NCBI RefSeq assembly: GCF_022229015.1
Contig: NZ_JAKKFF010000054.1
Location: 1 to 40,840 of the forward strand
Length of the DNA: 40,840 bases
DNA from: Micromonospora foliorum
GTDB lineage: Bacteria; Actinomycetota; Actinomycetes; Mycobacteriales; Micromonosporaceae
Reading direction: 5' to 3'
Shown here: positions 16,150 to 24,898 of the stretch, piece after piece
Position numbering within the stretch: position 1 is the first letter of the stretch
How the letters are laid out: every line of letters begins with the position of its first letter
Translations under genes and position numbers: made by a program
The notes under the pieces: model-generated
Told to the model about the DNA's origin: nothing
The model's input: only the letters and a program-made list of their open reading frames with translations
Databases searched by the model: none

Positions 16150-16989
16150 GTGAGAATCGTGGTGGCACACAACCGGTACCGGGAAGCCCAGCCGTCCGGT
16201 GAGAACACGATCGTCGACTCGGAGATCGCTCAGCTCACCGCCGCTGGCGTCGAGGTGCTGCCCTTCATCCGCAGTTCGGACGAGATCCCGTCGATGTCGA
16301 AGGCGGCGAAGGCGTTGCTGCCGATCTCGCCGATCTGGGCGCCGCGCGCCCAGCACGACCTGAGCCGGCTGCTCACCGAGCACCGACCGGACGTCCTGCA
16401 CCTGCACAACCCGTACCCCCTGATCTCGCCCTGGGTGGTGCGGACCGCGCACCGGCACGGCGTGCCGGTGGTGCAGACGGTGCACAACTACCGGCAGGTC
16501 TGCTCGTCGGGGATCTACTTCCGCGACGGCGTGATCTGTCAGGACTGCAAGGGCCGGGCGTTGGGGGTGCCGGCGATCAAGCACCGCTGCTACCGCGACT
16601 CGGCGGTGCAGAGCGCGCTGATGGCGACCACCCTGGCCGTGCACCGGGGCACCTGGCGCTCGGTGGATCGCTACGTCGCGCTCACCTCGGCGATCGCCGA
16701 CCACCTCCGCGACTACGGCATTCCGGACGAACGCATCGTGGTGAAGCCGAACTCCGTACCCGACCCGGGTCGGCCGGCGCCGCTCGGTGACGGGTTCCTG
16801 TACATGGCCCGGCTCTCCCCGGAGAAGGGCGTCGACCTGCTGCTGGACGCCTGGCGTCGGCACCCGGTGGGTGCGCTCGGCACGCTGCGGGTGGCCGGCG
16901 ACGGCGAGCTGCGCCCGCTGGTGGAGGCAGCCGCCGCCGAGCGACCCGACGTGGTCTACCTCGGTCAGCTCGACCGGGCCCGCGCCCAA
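16150..16989 (+). pseudogene. Glycosyltransferase family 4, truncated at its 3' end
   Basis: From a GTG at 16150, 25 bp from the divergent glycosylase start, this frame encodes a GT-B glycosyltransferase: MRIVVAHNRYREAQPSGE, HLHNPYPLISPWVV, VQTVHNYRQVCSSGIYF, then the C-terminal domain start FLYMARLSPEKGVDLLLDAW and VAGDGELRPLV. At about residue 275-280 (VVYLGQLDRARAQ) the family sequence stops. The open frame runs on to 17517, but those residues are antisense of the isomerase and phytoene desaturase genes. The missing 100-120 residues would carry the nucleotide-sugar-binding EX7E-type motif, so the product should be inactive. Cause: deletion, rearrangement or assembly error. Confidence 0.75.
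16957..16989. other. Junction of two truncated convergent genes
   Basis: Rightward, the glycosyltransferase frame is family-like up to about 16989. Leftward, the isomerase frame is family-like down to about 16957 (GEELGAGPVELTEV). The breakpoint therefore falls within these 33 bases, where both readings remain plausible, which suggests short shared homology. No inverted repeats, target duplication or transposase flank it. Confidence 0.6.
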
Positions 16990-17259
16990 CTCCTCGCCCA
17001 GCCGTCGGTTGGCCGCATCGGCGAGCGACTCCCCGGGCTGCGGGTGGCCGCAGCAGGAATTGGCCCAGCGCAGCGGGAACCGGGTCTTGACGGCGGCTCG
17101 GCGCTGGAGCAGCACCTGGCCGTCCGGGTCCACCAGCAACACCGAGAAGGCCCGGTGCAGCTGCCCCGGAGGTTGGTGCGCGGCCGCGACGGTCGTCTCG
17201 CCGTGGGCCTGGCCGGTCTCGTCGACGAGTTCGACGAGGTGCTTCTCGCGGCTGCTCAT
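16957..17259 (-). pseudogene. idi: Isopentenyl-diphosphate delta-isomerase, truncated at its 3' end
   Basis: The ATG at 17259 overlaps the phytoene desaturase stop by 4 nt (ATGA), so this was the third gene of the crtE-crtI-idi operon. About 101 residues match type I isomerase: LVDETGQAHGE, LHRAFSVLLVDPDGQ, LLQRRA, FPLRWANSCCGHPQPGE with the active-site Cys in SCCGHP, and the Nudix-like RRLGEELG. After LTEV the frame turns into antisense of the glycosyltransferase. The missing half includes the second metal-binding and catalytic Glu region, so IPP/DMAPP isomerisation should be lost from this copy. The MEP pathway makes both isomers, so loss can be tolerated. Confidence 0.78.
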
Positions 17260-18737
17260 CGGCCTTCCCCGGTGATCCGGCCGGCGGCGAGCTTGCCGGA
17301 GATCAGCACCATCGGCACGCCCACGCCGGGTTGGGTCCCGGAGCCGACGAACACCACGTTCGACAGGTCACGGTGCAGGTTGGACGGGCGGAACGGGCCG
17401 GTCTGGAAGAGCGTGTGCGCGGCGGCGAACGGCGTGCCCGCGGCCATCCCCTGCTCCTCCCACTCGGCGGGGGTGATCGCCCGGAGCACCTCGACCCCGG
17501 CGCCGAAACCGACGTAGCCGCGCTCCTCCAGGGTGCCGATCAGCTGGTCGGTGTAGCGCTGGGTCAGGTCGCCGCGCCACTCGAACGGCGCCCGGTGCAG
17601 GTTGGGCACCGGGGCGAGCACGTAGTAGGTGTGCCGGTCCGGCGGGGCCACCGCGGGGTCGGTCCGGCTCGGGTTGGTCACCAGGAGCGACGGATCGGTC
17701 ATCAGCTCACCCCGTCGGATGACCTCATCGAAGGTGCCCTTCCACGCGCGTCCGAAATGGATGTTGTGATGGGCGATCTTCGCATAGCCCTGTCGGGAGC
17801 CGACGTGCAGAACGACGCAGGACGGCGAGTAGGTGAGCTGGCGCCGCGGCGCGGCGGGGAGCAGGTCCCGGTAGGCGACCGGCAGGTCGGGGTTGAGCAC
17901 CACCACGTCGGCCGGCACCAGGTCACCGTCGGCGGTGAGCACGCCGGTGGCGCGGCCGTTCGCGGTCTCCACCCGGGTCGCCGTGGCGTCGTAGCGGATC
18001 TGCACGCCGTGCTTCTCGGCCGCGCCGGCCATCGCCCTGGAGACCGCGTGGATGCCGCCGCGCGGGAAGTAGACCCCGGCCACCGAGTCGAGGTACGCGA
18101 TGACCGCGTAGATGGCCAGCGCGTCGTGCGGCGCGAGGCCGGCGTACATCGCCTGGAAGGAGAAGATCCGCTGGGTACGAGGGTCCCGGAAGAACTGGTT
18201 GATCTTCGTCTGGAGGCGCCGGAAGGCCCCGCCGCCGATCAGCTTGAGCAGGTTGCCGGTGATCAGGTCGGTTGGCGCGTCCAGGTTGCGCTCGATGAAG
18301 TCGGTGCGCTCCAGCCGCCACAGCTCCCGCGCGTACTCGACGAAACGCAGGTAGCCGTCGGCCTCCCGGGGCCCGCAGACCCGGGAGATCTCGGCCGCCA
18401 TCCGGGTGGTGTCGGTGAGCACGTCGAGGGTCGAGCCGTCCGGGTAGTACGCCCGGTAGGCGGGGTCGAGCGGGGTCAGGTCCAGCCAGTCGCGCAGCTC
18501 CTCGCCGACCGCGCCGAGCGCCTCGGCGATCAGGTCGGGCATGGTGAGCACGGTCGGGCCGGTGTCGAACTCGTAGCCGTCCACGCCGAGCCGTCCGGCC
18601 CGCCCGCCGGGCACCGGCTCGCGCTCCAGCACGGTCACCTGTCGACCGCTGCCGGCCAGGTGCAGCGCGCAGGCAAGCCCGCCCAGCCCGGCCCCGACGA
18701 CCACCACCCGGTCCGTCCGTCCTGTCACCGTCCGCAC
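17256..18737 (-). CDS. crtI: Phytoene desaturase
   Basis: A 493-residue FAD-dependent desaturase that adds double bonds to phytoene on the way to lycopene. The N-terminal dinucleotide-binding motif is VVVVGAGLGGLACALHLA, continuing to LEREPVPGGRAGRL. DGYEFDTGPTVLTMPDL is the usual follow-on. The C-terminal bacterial-type signature is NVVFVGSGTQPGVGVPMVL. The GTG at 18737 has AGGAGG 7 nt upstream. The gene lies 28 bp after crtE and overlaps idi, so the three form a leftward operon divergent from crtB. The number of desaturation steps, and hence the product, cannot be read from sequence. Confidence 0.93.
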   Translation of the reverse strand: MRTVTGRTDRVVVVGAGLGGLACALHLAGSGRQVTVLEREPVPGGRAGRLGVDGYEFDTGPTVLTMPDLIAEALGAVGEELRDWLDLTPLDPAYRAYYPDGSTLDVLTDTTRMAAEISRVCGPREADGYLRFVEYARELWRLERTDFIERNLDAPTDLITGNLLKLIGGGAFRRLQTKINQFFRDPRTQRIFSFQAMYAGLAPHDALAIYAVIAYLDSVAGVYFPRGGIHAVSRAMAGAAEKHGVQIRYDATATRVETANGRATGVLTADGDLVPADVVVLNPDLPVAYRDLLPAAPRRQLTYSPSCVVLHVGSRQGYAKIAHHNIHFGRAWKGTFDEVIRRGELMTDPSLLVTNPSRTDPAVAPPDRHTYYVLAPVPNLHRAPFEWRGDLTQRYTDQLIGTLEERGYVGFGAGVEVLRAITPAEWEEQGMAAGTPFAAAHTLFQTGPFRPSNLHRDLSNVVFVGSGTQPGVGVPMVLISGKLAAGRITGEGR

Positions 18738-18765
18738 GTGACCACCTCCTCGCTCAAGTCGCTCA

Positions 18766-19908
18766 TCAGGCCCGCCGGTTGGCAGCGGCGGTGGCCAGCC
18801 CGGTCAGCGCGGTCCGCGCCGTCTGGTCCACGGGTGCGGCGTCCAGCGCGGCCAACGCGTCACTCACCCGCTCGGCAATCATCTGCTCCACCCGGGTCAC
18901 CGCGCCGGTCTCGGCGACCAGCTTGGCGAGCGTGTCGACCGGTCCGTCGGCGGCCGCCTCCAACGCGGTGAGCTGGGCCGGCGTGGCCAGCTCACGGGCC
19001 AGCATGAGCAGCGTGGTCGGCTTGCCGGTGCGGAGGTCGTCCCCGGCCGGCTTGCCGGTGGCCGCCGGGTCGCCGTAGACGCCGAGCAGGTCGTCGCGGA
19101 GCTGGAACGCCTCGCCGACGGCCAGGCCATAACGGGTGTACGCGGAGACCAGCGGATCGTCGGCGGGCACCCCGGCCAGGCAGGCCCCGAAGAGCAGTGG
19201 TCGCTGGACGGTGTAACTGGCGGTCTTGTAGCGGGCCACCCGCAGCGCCCGGTCGACCGACCAGCTGGCCGGGTCGTTCTCGCCGAGCACGTCGAGATAC
19301 TGCCCGGCGACCGTCTCCACCCGCATCTGGTCGTAGCAGCGGCGCACCTCGAAGAGTCGGGTCGACGGCACCGAGGCGTGGGCCAGCAACTGGTCGGCCC
19401 AGACCATGCAGAGGTCGCCGATGAGCACGGCGACGGCCTCACCGAACCGGCCGGGATCACCTCGGTGGCCGGCGGCGACGTGCTGTTCGGCGAACGCGAC
19501 GTGGGCGGTGGGCCGACCGCGGCGGGTGGTGGACGCGTCCATCACGTCGTCGTGCACCAGCGCGAAGGTGTGCAGCAGCTCCAGCGCGGCCAGCGCGGGC
19601 AGCACGGGCGGCAGCGCTGCGGTGCCGCCGACCGCCCCGCGCCAACCCCAGTAGGCGAACGTGGACCGGATCCGTTTGCCGCCGGCCAGGACGGCCTCCC
19701 GCGCGGTGGCGGCGAAGCTGCCCATCGATGGGTCGATGTCGTTGAGGGTGTCGACCTCGGCGGTGAGGAACGCGTTCAGGGTCTCGTCGACCGCCGTGAC
19801 CAGATCGTGGGTGTACGCGGCCAGAACGGCGCGGACCGGATCGTCCCCGTCCCCCGGCCCTGCCGCCGCCACGCGGGTCACGTTGCCCGCAACTGCGTCG
19901 TTGGCCAT
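18766..19908 (-). CDS. crtE: Geranylgeranyl diphosphate synthase (polyprenyl synthetase)
   Basis: A 380-residue all-helical prenyltransferase that condenses isopentenyl diphosphate units into the C20 precursor for carotenoids. The first Asp-rich motif is DDVMD (120-124) in TFALVHDDVMD, and the second is DDLLGVYGD (272-280). GGKRIRSTFAYWGW is the conserved region before them. The residue five before the first motif is Phe115, compatible with a C20 product, but chain length is inferred mainly from the crt neighbourhood. The ATG at 19908 has no clear ribosome-binding site. A TAGGGT sequence 12 nt upstream could be a -10 element for a near-leaderless transcript. Confidence 0.9.
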   Translation of the reverse strand: MANDAVAGNVTRVAAAGPGDGDDPVRAVLAAYTHDLVTAVDETLNAFLTAEVDTLNDIDPSMGSFAATAREAVLAGGKRIRSTFAYWGWRGAVGGTAALPPVLPALAALELLHTFALVHDDVMDASTTRRGRPTAHVAFAEQHVAAGHRGDPGRFGEAVAVLIGDLCMVWADQLLAHASVPSTRLFEVRRCYDQMRVETVAGQYLDVLGENDPASWSVDRALRVARYKTASYTVQRPLLFGACLAGVPADDPLVSAYTRYGLAVGEAFQLRDDLLGVYGDPAATGKPAGDDLRTGKPTTLLMLARELATPAQLTALEAAADGPVDTLAKLVAETGAVTRVEQMIAERVSDALAALDAAPVDQTARTALTGLATAAANRRA

Positions 19909-19973
19909 GCGGCTGAGCGTACCCTAGGCTACGGGTTGCGTCGATTGGTGCGTCGATAAATGGAGGAGGGCCG
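19909..19973. promoter_or_regulatory. Divergent crtE/crtB control region
   Basis: Only 65 bp separate the two start codons, so both promoters must lie here. A near-palindrome GTACCCTAGGCTAC (one mismatched pair) is next to crtE and contains TAGGGT on the crtE strand, a possible -10 and operator. On the crtB side, GGAGGAGGG (19962-19970) is a strong ribosome-binding site. No LitR/MerR gene is nearby. Confidence 0.4.
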
Positions 19974-20897
19974 GTGGAAACTGATCTCACCGCTGCCTAT
20001 GACCGGTGCCGTGAGCTGCACAAACGCCACGGCCGCACCTACTATCTCGCCACCCGACTGCTCCCCGCTTGGAAACGACGACATGTGCACGCCCTCTACG
20101 GCTTCACCCGGTACGCGGACGAGATCGTCGACCGCACCGAGGAGCTGCCGCCGGCCGAGCGGGCCGCCCTGCTGGACCACTGGGCCAGCCAGTTCGTGGC
20201 CGGTCTGCACGGGGCGCCGGTCGACGACCCACTCCTGCCGGCCGTGCTGCACACGATCGCCGTCTTCGATCTCGACCGGGACGACTTTGCGTCGTTTCTG
20301 AAGAGCATGGCGATGGACCTCACCGTCACCGCGTACCCCACCTACGACCACCTCCTCGACTACATGGAGGGCTCGGCGGGGGTCATCGGCACCATGATGC
20401 TGCCGATCCTGGGCAGCTCCGACCCGGCGGCGGCCCGGGAGCCGGCCCGGCAGCTCGGCTTCGCCTTCCAGCTCACCAACTTCATCCGGGATGTCGCCGA
20501 GGACCTCGACCGGGGCCGCACCTACCTGCCGGACGAGGACCTGGCGAAGTTCGGGGTCACCCGCGACGAGTTGGCCGAGGCCCGCGCGCGGGGTCGCGGT
20601 ACGTCCCGGATCCGCGAGCTGATCGAGTACGAGGTGACCCGCGCCCAGGCGCACTACGCCGCCGCCGCACCGGGTATCACAATGCTCGCGCCCGCCTCGC
20701 AGGCCTGCATGCGCACCGCGTACGCGCTCTACGGCGGCATCCTCGACGAGGTGGCCGCGCAGGACTACGACGTCTTCGTCCGGCGGGCCCTGGTGCCGCA
20801 GCGGCGACGGATGGCGGTGGCCGCGCGGGCCCTGCTCAGCTCGACCGGTACCCCGGTCGTCATCCCCGGGCCGACGATCCACCCGGAGAGCCGGTGA
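19974..20897 (+). CDS. crtB: Phytoene synthase
   Basis: A 307-residue squalene/phytoene synthase that couples two geranylgeranyl diphosphates head to head to make phytoene. The first Asp-rich motif is in ALYGFTRYADEIVD (DEIVD). The second is DVAEDLDRGRTYLPDEDL, following QLTNFIRD. The opening DLTAAYDRCRELHKRHGRTYYLATRLLP is typical. The GTG start at 19974 lies just after GGAGGAGGG. The stop codon overlaps the photolyase GTG by 4 nt. Its divergent position opposite crtE and crtI supports a carotenoid role over squalene synthesis. Confidence 0.93.
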   Translation: METDLTAAYDRCRELHKRHGRTYYLATRLLPAWKRRHVHALYGFTRYADEIVDRTEELPPAERAALLDHWASQFVAGLHGAPVDDPLLPAVLHTIAVFDLDRDDFASFLKSMAMDLTVTAYPTYDHLLDYMEGSAGVIGTMMLPILGSSDPAAAREPARQLGFAFQLTNFIRDVAEDLDRGRTYLPDEDLAKFGVTRDELAEARARGRGTSRIRELIEYEVTRAQAHYAAAAPGITMLAPASQACMRTAYALYGGILDEVAAQDYDVFVRRALVPQRRRMAVAARALLSSTGTPVVIPGPTIHPESR

Positions 20898-22219
20898 CCG
20901 CGAGCACGGCGATCGTGCTCCTCACCCGCGACCTGCGGGTGCACGACCACCCGGCGCTGGCCACCACCTGTGCGGCCTTCGACCAGGTGGTGCCGCTGTA
21001 CGTGCTCGACCCGGCGCTGGCCGACCTCTCCGCCAACCGCACCCGCTTCCTGCACCAGGCCCTCGCCGACCTGCGCGCCCAGCTTCGCGACCGTGGTGGC
21101 GACCTGGTGGTCCGGCACGGCGACGCGGTGGCCGAGACGATCCGACTGGCCGACGAGGTCGGGGCCACGGCCGTCGCGCTCTCGGCCGACGTCAGCCACT
21201 ACGCCGTCCGTCGGGAGCGGCGACTACGCGCCGAGTGCGAACGGCACCGATTGCACCTGCGACTGTTTCCCGGGTTGACAGTGGTCGAGCCGGGCGCGTT
21301 GCGGCCCGGTGGCGGCGGTGACCACTACCGGGTGTTCAGCCCGTACCACCGGGCCTGGGCGGCCAACCGGTGGCGCGAGGAGTTGGCCGCGCCGCGCCGG
21401 ATCGCGCTGCCCGACCGGGTCCGCGTGGGCCAACTGCCGGCGCTGCCCGCCGGCGACTCGCCCGACGCGGCCACCGGCGGCGAGCGGATCGCGCGGCAGC
21501 GGCTCACCGACTGGCTGCCCGACCTGACCCGGTACGGCGACCAGCACGACGACATGGCCGGCGACGACACCTCCCGGCTCAGCCCGTACCTGCGCTTCGG
21601 CTGCGTGTCGCCGCTGGCGGTGGCGAACCGGGCCGGGGACCGGTCCGGCCCGTTCGTCCGGCAGCTCTGCTGGCGGGACTTCTACTACCAGGTCACCGCC
21701 GCCTTCCCGGAGATATCGACCGCGGCGTACCGGCGGGGCGCCACCGAGCAGTGGCGCTACGACGACGACGCGGTGGCGGCCTGGACCGAGGGACGCACCG
21801 GGATGCCGATCGTCGACGCCGGGATGCGGCAGCTGCGGACGCAGGGCTGGATGCACAACCGGGCCCGGCTGATCACCGCCGGCTACCTCACCAAGCACCT
21901 CGGGCAGGACTGGCGGTCCGGGGTGGCGGTGTTCTTCCGCTGGCTGCTCGACGGGGACGTGGCGAACAACTCCGGCAACTGGCAGTGGGTCGCCGGCACC
22001 GGCAACGACACGAAGCCCTACCGGGGGTTCAACCCGGTCCGGCAGGCCGAACGGTACGACCCGGCCGGCGACTACGTGCGTCGGTGGGTGCCGGAGCTGG
22101 CCGGGGTGCGGGGCAAGGCGGTGCACCAACCGTGGAAGCTGCCCGAGGCCCTCCGCCAGACGCTCGACTACCCACCGCCCCTCTCGGTGCCGGGCACCGA
22201 CCCCGTCTGGCTGCGCTGA
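20894..22219 (+). CDS. phr: Deoxyribodipyrimidine photolyase
   Basis: A 441-residue class I CPD photolyase that uses FAD and visible light to split UV-induced pyrimidine dimers. The antenna-binding Rossmann domain opens with TAIVLLTRDLRVHDHPALA. The FAD-binding domain shows FVRQLCWRDFYYQVTAAFP, DAGMRQLRTQGWMHNRARL, TAGYLTKHLGQDWRSG and GDVANNSGNWQWVAGTG followed by NDTKPYRGFNP. These include the Asn and Trp residues of the cyclobutane-repair family. The GTG start at 20894 overlaps crtB (GTGA). Pairing of photolyase with carotenoid genes is known in light-responsive clusters of actinomycetes. It ends exactly next to the convergent hydrolase, with no bases between the stops. Confidence 0.94.
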   Translation: MTASTAIVLLTRDLRVHDHPALATTCAAFDQVVPLYVLDPALADLSANRTRFLHQALADLRAQLRDRGGDLVVRHGDAVAETIRLADEVGATAVALSADVSHYAVRRERRLRAECERHRLHLRLFPGLTVVEPGALRPGGGGDHYRVFSPYHRAWAANRWREELAAPRRIALPDRVRVGQLPALPAGDSPDAATGGERIARQRLTDWLPDLTRYGDQHDDMAGDDTSRLSPYLRFGCVSPLAVANRAGDRSGPFVRQLCWRDFYYQVTAAFPEISTAAYRRGATEQWRYDDDAVAAWTEGRTGMPIVDAGMRQLRTQGWMHNRARLITAGYLTKHLGQDWRSGVAVFFRWLLDGDVANNSGNWQWVAGTGNDTKPYRGFNPVRQAERYDPAGDYVRRWVPELAGVRGKAVHQPWKLPEALRQTLDYPPPLSVPGTDPVWLR

Positions 22220-23296
22220 TCAAAGCACCGAGTGCAGGGCGTCGGCCAGCTCGTTGACCCGGTCGTGTTCGTCCAGCCGGGCCGTGGCGTACGCGCAGGC
22301 GTAACCGAGTTCCGGGTCGGCCCACGCGCCGCTGCCGCCGAGGCCGCCCATGCCCCAGCTGCCGTCCGGCTCCCGCTGCATGCCCAGCGTCCACTGGGCC
22401 GGACGGTCCAGCACCAGGTCCGGCCCGTCGTACTGCACCCGGGTCGTCTCTGCCACCAACTCCGGGCTGAACAGCCGGACGCCGTCCAGGACGCCGCCGG
22501 CCAGCAGACCGGCGTAGAGCCGGGCCAGACCGGACGCGCTGGCGTGCAGGTTGACCGCCGGCATCTCGGCGCCTCGCCACAGCGGGCTGTTCAGCACGGC
22601 CAGGTCCAGCCCACCCGCCGGGTTGCCCATCGCGCGCGCCCGCAGCGAGCCCGGCTCGCCGAGCTTCCGACCTGGCCACTGCGGGTCGCCGTAGCGCAGG
22701 TCCGCGCAGCGCCGCTGGTCCGCCTCGGCCAGCCCGAAGCCGAGGTCGAGCTGCCACCGGTCGGCGATCTCCTCGGCCAGGAACCGGCCCACCGACCGTC
22801 CGTCGACGCGGCGGACCAGCTCGCCCACCAGATGCCCGTACGTCCAGGCGTGTTCCCCGGCGACCGAGCCCGGCGACCACTCCGGGTCGGCGGCGGCCAG
22901 GTCGCCGCTGAGCAGCGCCCAGTCGGCGACCGCGGTGGCCGGCCGGGGCACCGGGAAGGCCGGCAGCCCGGCGGTGTGCGACAACGCCTGACGGACGGTG
23001 GCGGGAGTGCGGAACTCCGGCCAGTACCGGTCCACGGGCGCGTCGAGATCGACCTTGTCCCGGTCGACGAGCATCAGCAGGCAGAGCGCGGCCACCGGCT
23101 TGCCGACCGAGTAGACGTTGACCAGCGTGTCCGGCCGCCACGGCTCGCCGCCCGGCCCGTCACCGGCCCGGGAGCCGCCGACCAGGTCGACGACCGGCTC
23201 ACCGTCGTACCAGATGACGAGGCTGGCACCGGTCTCCCGGCCGGAGGCGAACAGGTCGTGGAAGCAGTCCCGGACCGGAGCGAAGCGTGCGTGCAT
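22220..23296 (-). CDS. Serine hydrolase, beta-lactamase/EstB fold
   Basis: A 358-residue protein of the class C beta-lactamase-like family, which in actinobacteria are mostly esterases or peptidases rather than true beta-lactamases. The nucleophile motif SxxK is in NVYSVGKPVAAL. The Tyr motif is in HAWTYGHLVGELVRR. A Gly-rich loop (WGMGGLGGSGAW) takes the place of the KTG strand. There is no signal peptide, so it is probably cytoplasmic. The ATG at 23296 starts MHARFAPVRDCFHDLF, the usual opening; the open frame extends to 24220 only as a shadow. The substrate is unknown. Confidence 0.85.
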   Translation of the reverse strand: MHARFAPVRDCFHDLFASGRETGASLVIWYDGEPVVDLVGGSRAGDGPGGEPWRPDTLVNVYSVGKPVAALCLLMLVDRDKVDLDAPVDRYWPEFRTPATVRQALSHTAGLPAFPVPRPATAVADWALLSGDLAAADPEWSPGSVAGEHAWTYGHLVGELVRRVDGRSVGRFLAEEIADRWQLDLGFGLAEADQRRCADLRYGDPQWPGRKLGEPGSLRARAMGNPAGGLDLAVLNSPLWRGAEMPAVNLHASASGLARLYAGLLAGGVLDGVRLFSPELVAETTRVQYDGPDLVLDRPAQWTLGMQREPDGSWGMGGLGGSGAWADPELGYACAYATARLDEHDRVNELADALHSVL

Positions 23297-23375
23297 CCGG
23301 CCACGGTAAGCGTCCGGAGCGGTGAGCGTGCCGACTTTTCCGCGACCCCGATGGTCGGGGTGGTGTCGCTGGGGG

Positions 23376-24863
23376 ATGCTGTTCGGTGTGGCGGAGCCGG
23401 AGCTGGTGGATGTGGTCGTGGTCGGGCTTGGAGTCGGTGGCGAGGAGGTGGCCGAACGGCTCGCCGAGGCCGGCCTGAGCGTCGTCGGCGTCGAACGGGA
23501 TCTCGTCGGCGGGGAGTGCCCGTACTGGGGCTGCATCCCGAGCAAGATGATGATCAGAGCGGCCAACGCTCTCGCCGAGGCTCGCCGGGTCGACGGGCTC
23601 GCCGGAACGGCGCAGGTCCAGCCGGACTGGGCGCCGGTGGCGAAGCGGATCCGCGAGGAAGCCACCGACACCTGGGACGACACGGTCGCGGCGGAGCGGT
23701 TCATCGGCAAGGGCGGCCGGCTCGTGCGGGGCAGCGGCCGGCTCGACGGTCCACGCCGGGTCCGCGTCGGTGACCAGGTGTTCGAGGCCCGACACGGGGT
23801 GGTGCTGGGCACCGGCACCCGTCCGTCGGTGCCGCCGATCGACGGCCTGGCCGACACGCCGTACTGGACCAACCACCAGGCGATCGAGGCCGAGGAGTTG
23901 CCGGAGTCGTTGCTCGTGCTCGGCGGCGGCGCGATCGGCCTGGAGTTGGCGCAGGTCTTCGCCCGCTTCGGGGCCCGGGTCACAGTGGTCGAGGCGCTCG
24001 ACCGCGTGCTGGCCATCGAGGAACCCGAGGCGTCCGAGGTCGCCGCCGCGGCGCTGCGCGCCGACGGCGTGGAGATCCACACCGGGGTACGCGCCGAACG
24101 GGTCGACCACGACGGGACCAGGTTCACCCTGCGCGGTGGCGGCGGCGCGGAGTTCACCGCTGAACGGCTGCTGGTGGTCACCGGGCGCAAGGCCCACCTG
24201 GCCGAGCTGGGTCTGGACACGATCGGCGTGGACGCCAGCCAGCGCTACCTCCCGGTCGACGACCGGCTGCACGTCACCGACCACGTCTGGGCGGTCGGCG
24301 ACCTGACCGGCGAGGGCGCCTTCACCCACATCGCCATGTACCAGGCGGGGATCGTGATCGCCGACATCCTGGCCCGCGCCCGCCAGGCGAAGGCCGGTGC
24401 GGACGCCAGCGGCACCTCCAGCGTGGTCGGTGGAGCGATGGGCGCGTCCAGCGCGCTGGCCGCCAGCGGATCGAGCGGGTCCGCCGGCACCGTCCCGCGC
24501 GCCGACTACCGGGCGCTGCCCCGGGTGACCTTCACCGACCCGGAGATCGGCGCGGTCGGGCTCACCGAGCAGCAGGCCCGCGAGCGCGGCATCAACGTGC
24601 AGGTGGGTTTCACCAAACTCGGCAGCTCGACCCGGGGCTGGATCCACCGGGTCGGCGACGACGGTTTCATCAAGCTCGTGGCGGACGCCGACCAGGGCGT
24701 ACTGATCGGCGCGACCTCGGTCGGCCCGGCCGGCGGCGAGGTGCTGTCCGCACTGGTGGTGGCGGTGCACGCGGCGGTGCCGCTGAGTCAGCTCCGGCAC
24801 ATGATCTACGCGTACCCGACCTTCCACCGGGCCATCGAAACCGCCCTACGCGACCTGTCCTGA
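23376..24863 (+). CDS. NAD(P)/FAD-dependent oxidoreductase of the pyridine nucleotide-disulfide family
   Basis: A 495-residue flavoprotein related to dihydrolipoamide dehydrogenase and mercuric reductase. The FAD motif GLGVGG is at 17-22. The redox disulfide is C48/C53 in GGECPYWGCIPSK. The NAD(P) motif is VLGGGAIGLELAQVFARFG, and VWAVGDLTGEG is the second FAD site. Two things are unusual. The C-terminal active-site motif is AYPTFHRAIE instead of the HPT..E of dihydrolipoamide dehydrogenase, so the acceptor is probably different. A Gly/Ser/Ala-rich insertion of about 40 residues precedes the dimerisation domain. The ATG at 23376 sits just after GGGGG; GTG at 23388 is an alternative. Confidence 0.85.
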   Translation: MLFGVAEPELVDVVVVGLGVGGEEVAERLAEAGLSVVGVERDLVGGECPYWGCIPSKMMIRAANALAEARRVDGLAGTAQVQPDWAPVAKRIREEATDTWDDTVAAERFIGKGGRLVRGSGRLDGPRRVRVGDQVFEARHGVVLGTGTRPSVPPIDGLADTPYWTNHQAIEAEELPESLLVLGGGAIGLELAQVFARFGARVTVVEALDRVLAIEEPEASEVAAAALRADGVEIHTGVRAERVDHDGTRFTLRGGGGAEFTAERLLVVTGRKAHLAELGLDTIGVDASQRYLPVDDRLHVTDHVWAVGDLTGEGAFTHIAMYQAGIVIADILARARQAKAGADASGTSSVVGGAMGASSALAASGSSGSAGTVPRADYRALPRVTFTDPEIGAVGLTEQQARERGINVQVGFTKLGSSTRGWIHRVGDDGFIKLVADADQGVLIGATSVGPAGGEVLSALVVAVHAAVPLSQLRHMIYAYPTFHRAIETALRDLS

Positions 24864-24898
24864 CCCCCGGCCCCGCGCCGTCCCGCGCGGCGACCGGG

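Noticed and set aside
15265..17259. A single 664-residue isomerase-glycosylase fusion protein
   Set aside because: The middle of about 280 residues is antisense of the glycosyltransferase, and Fpg needs a free N-terminal Pro2, so the glycosylase must start at 16125.
16150..17517. An intact 455-residue glycosyltransferase
   Set aside because: Residues after about 280 are antisense of idi and crtI and do not resemble the family's C-terminal domain.
22220..24220. A 666-residue version of the serine hydrolase
   Set aside because: The extra N-terminal 308 residues are antisense of the oxidoreductase gene; the family start is the ATG at 23296.
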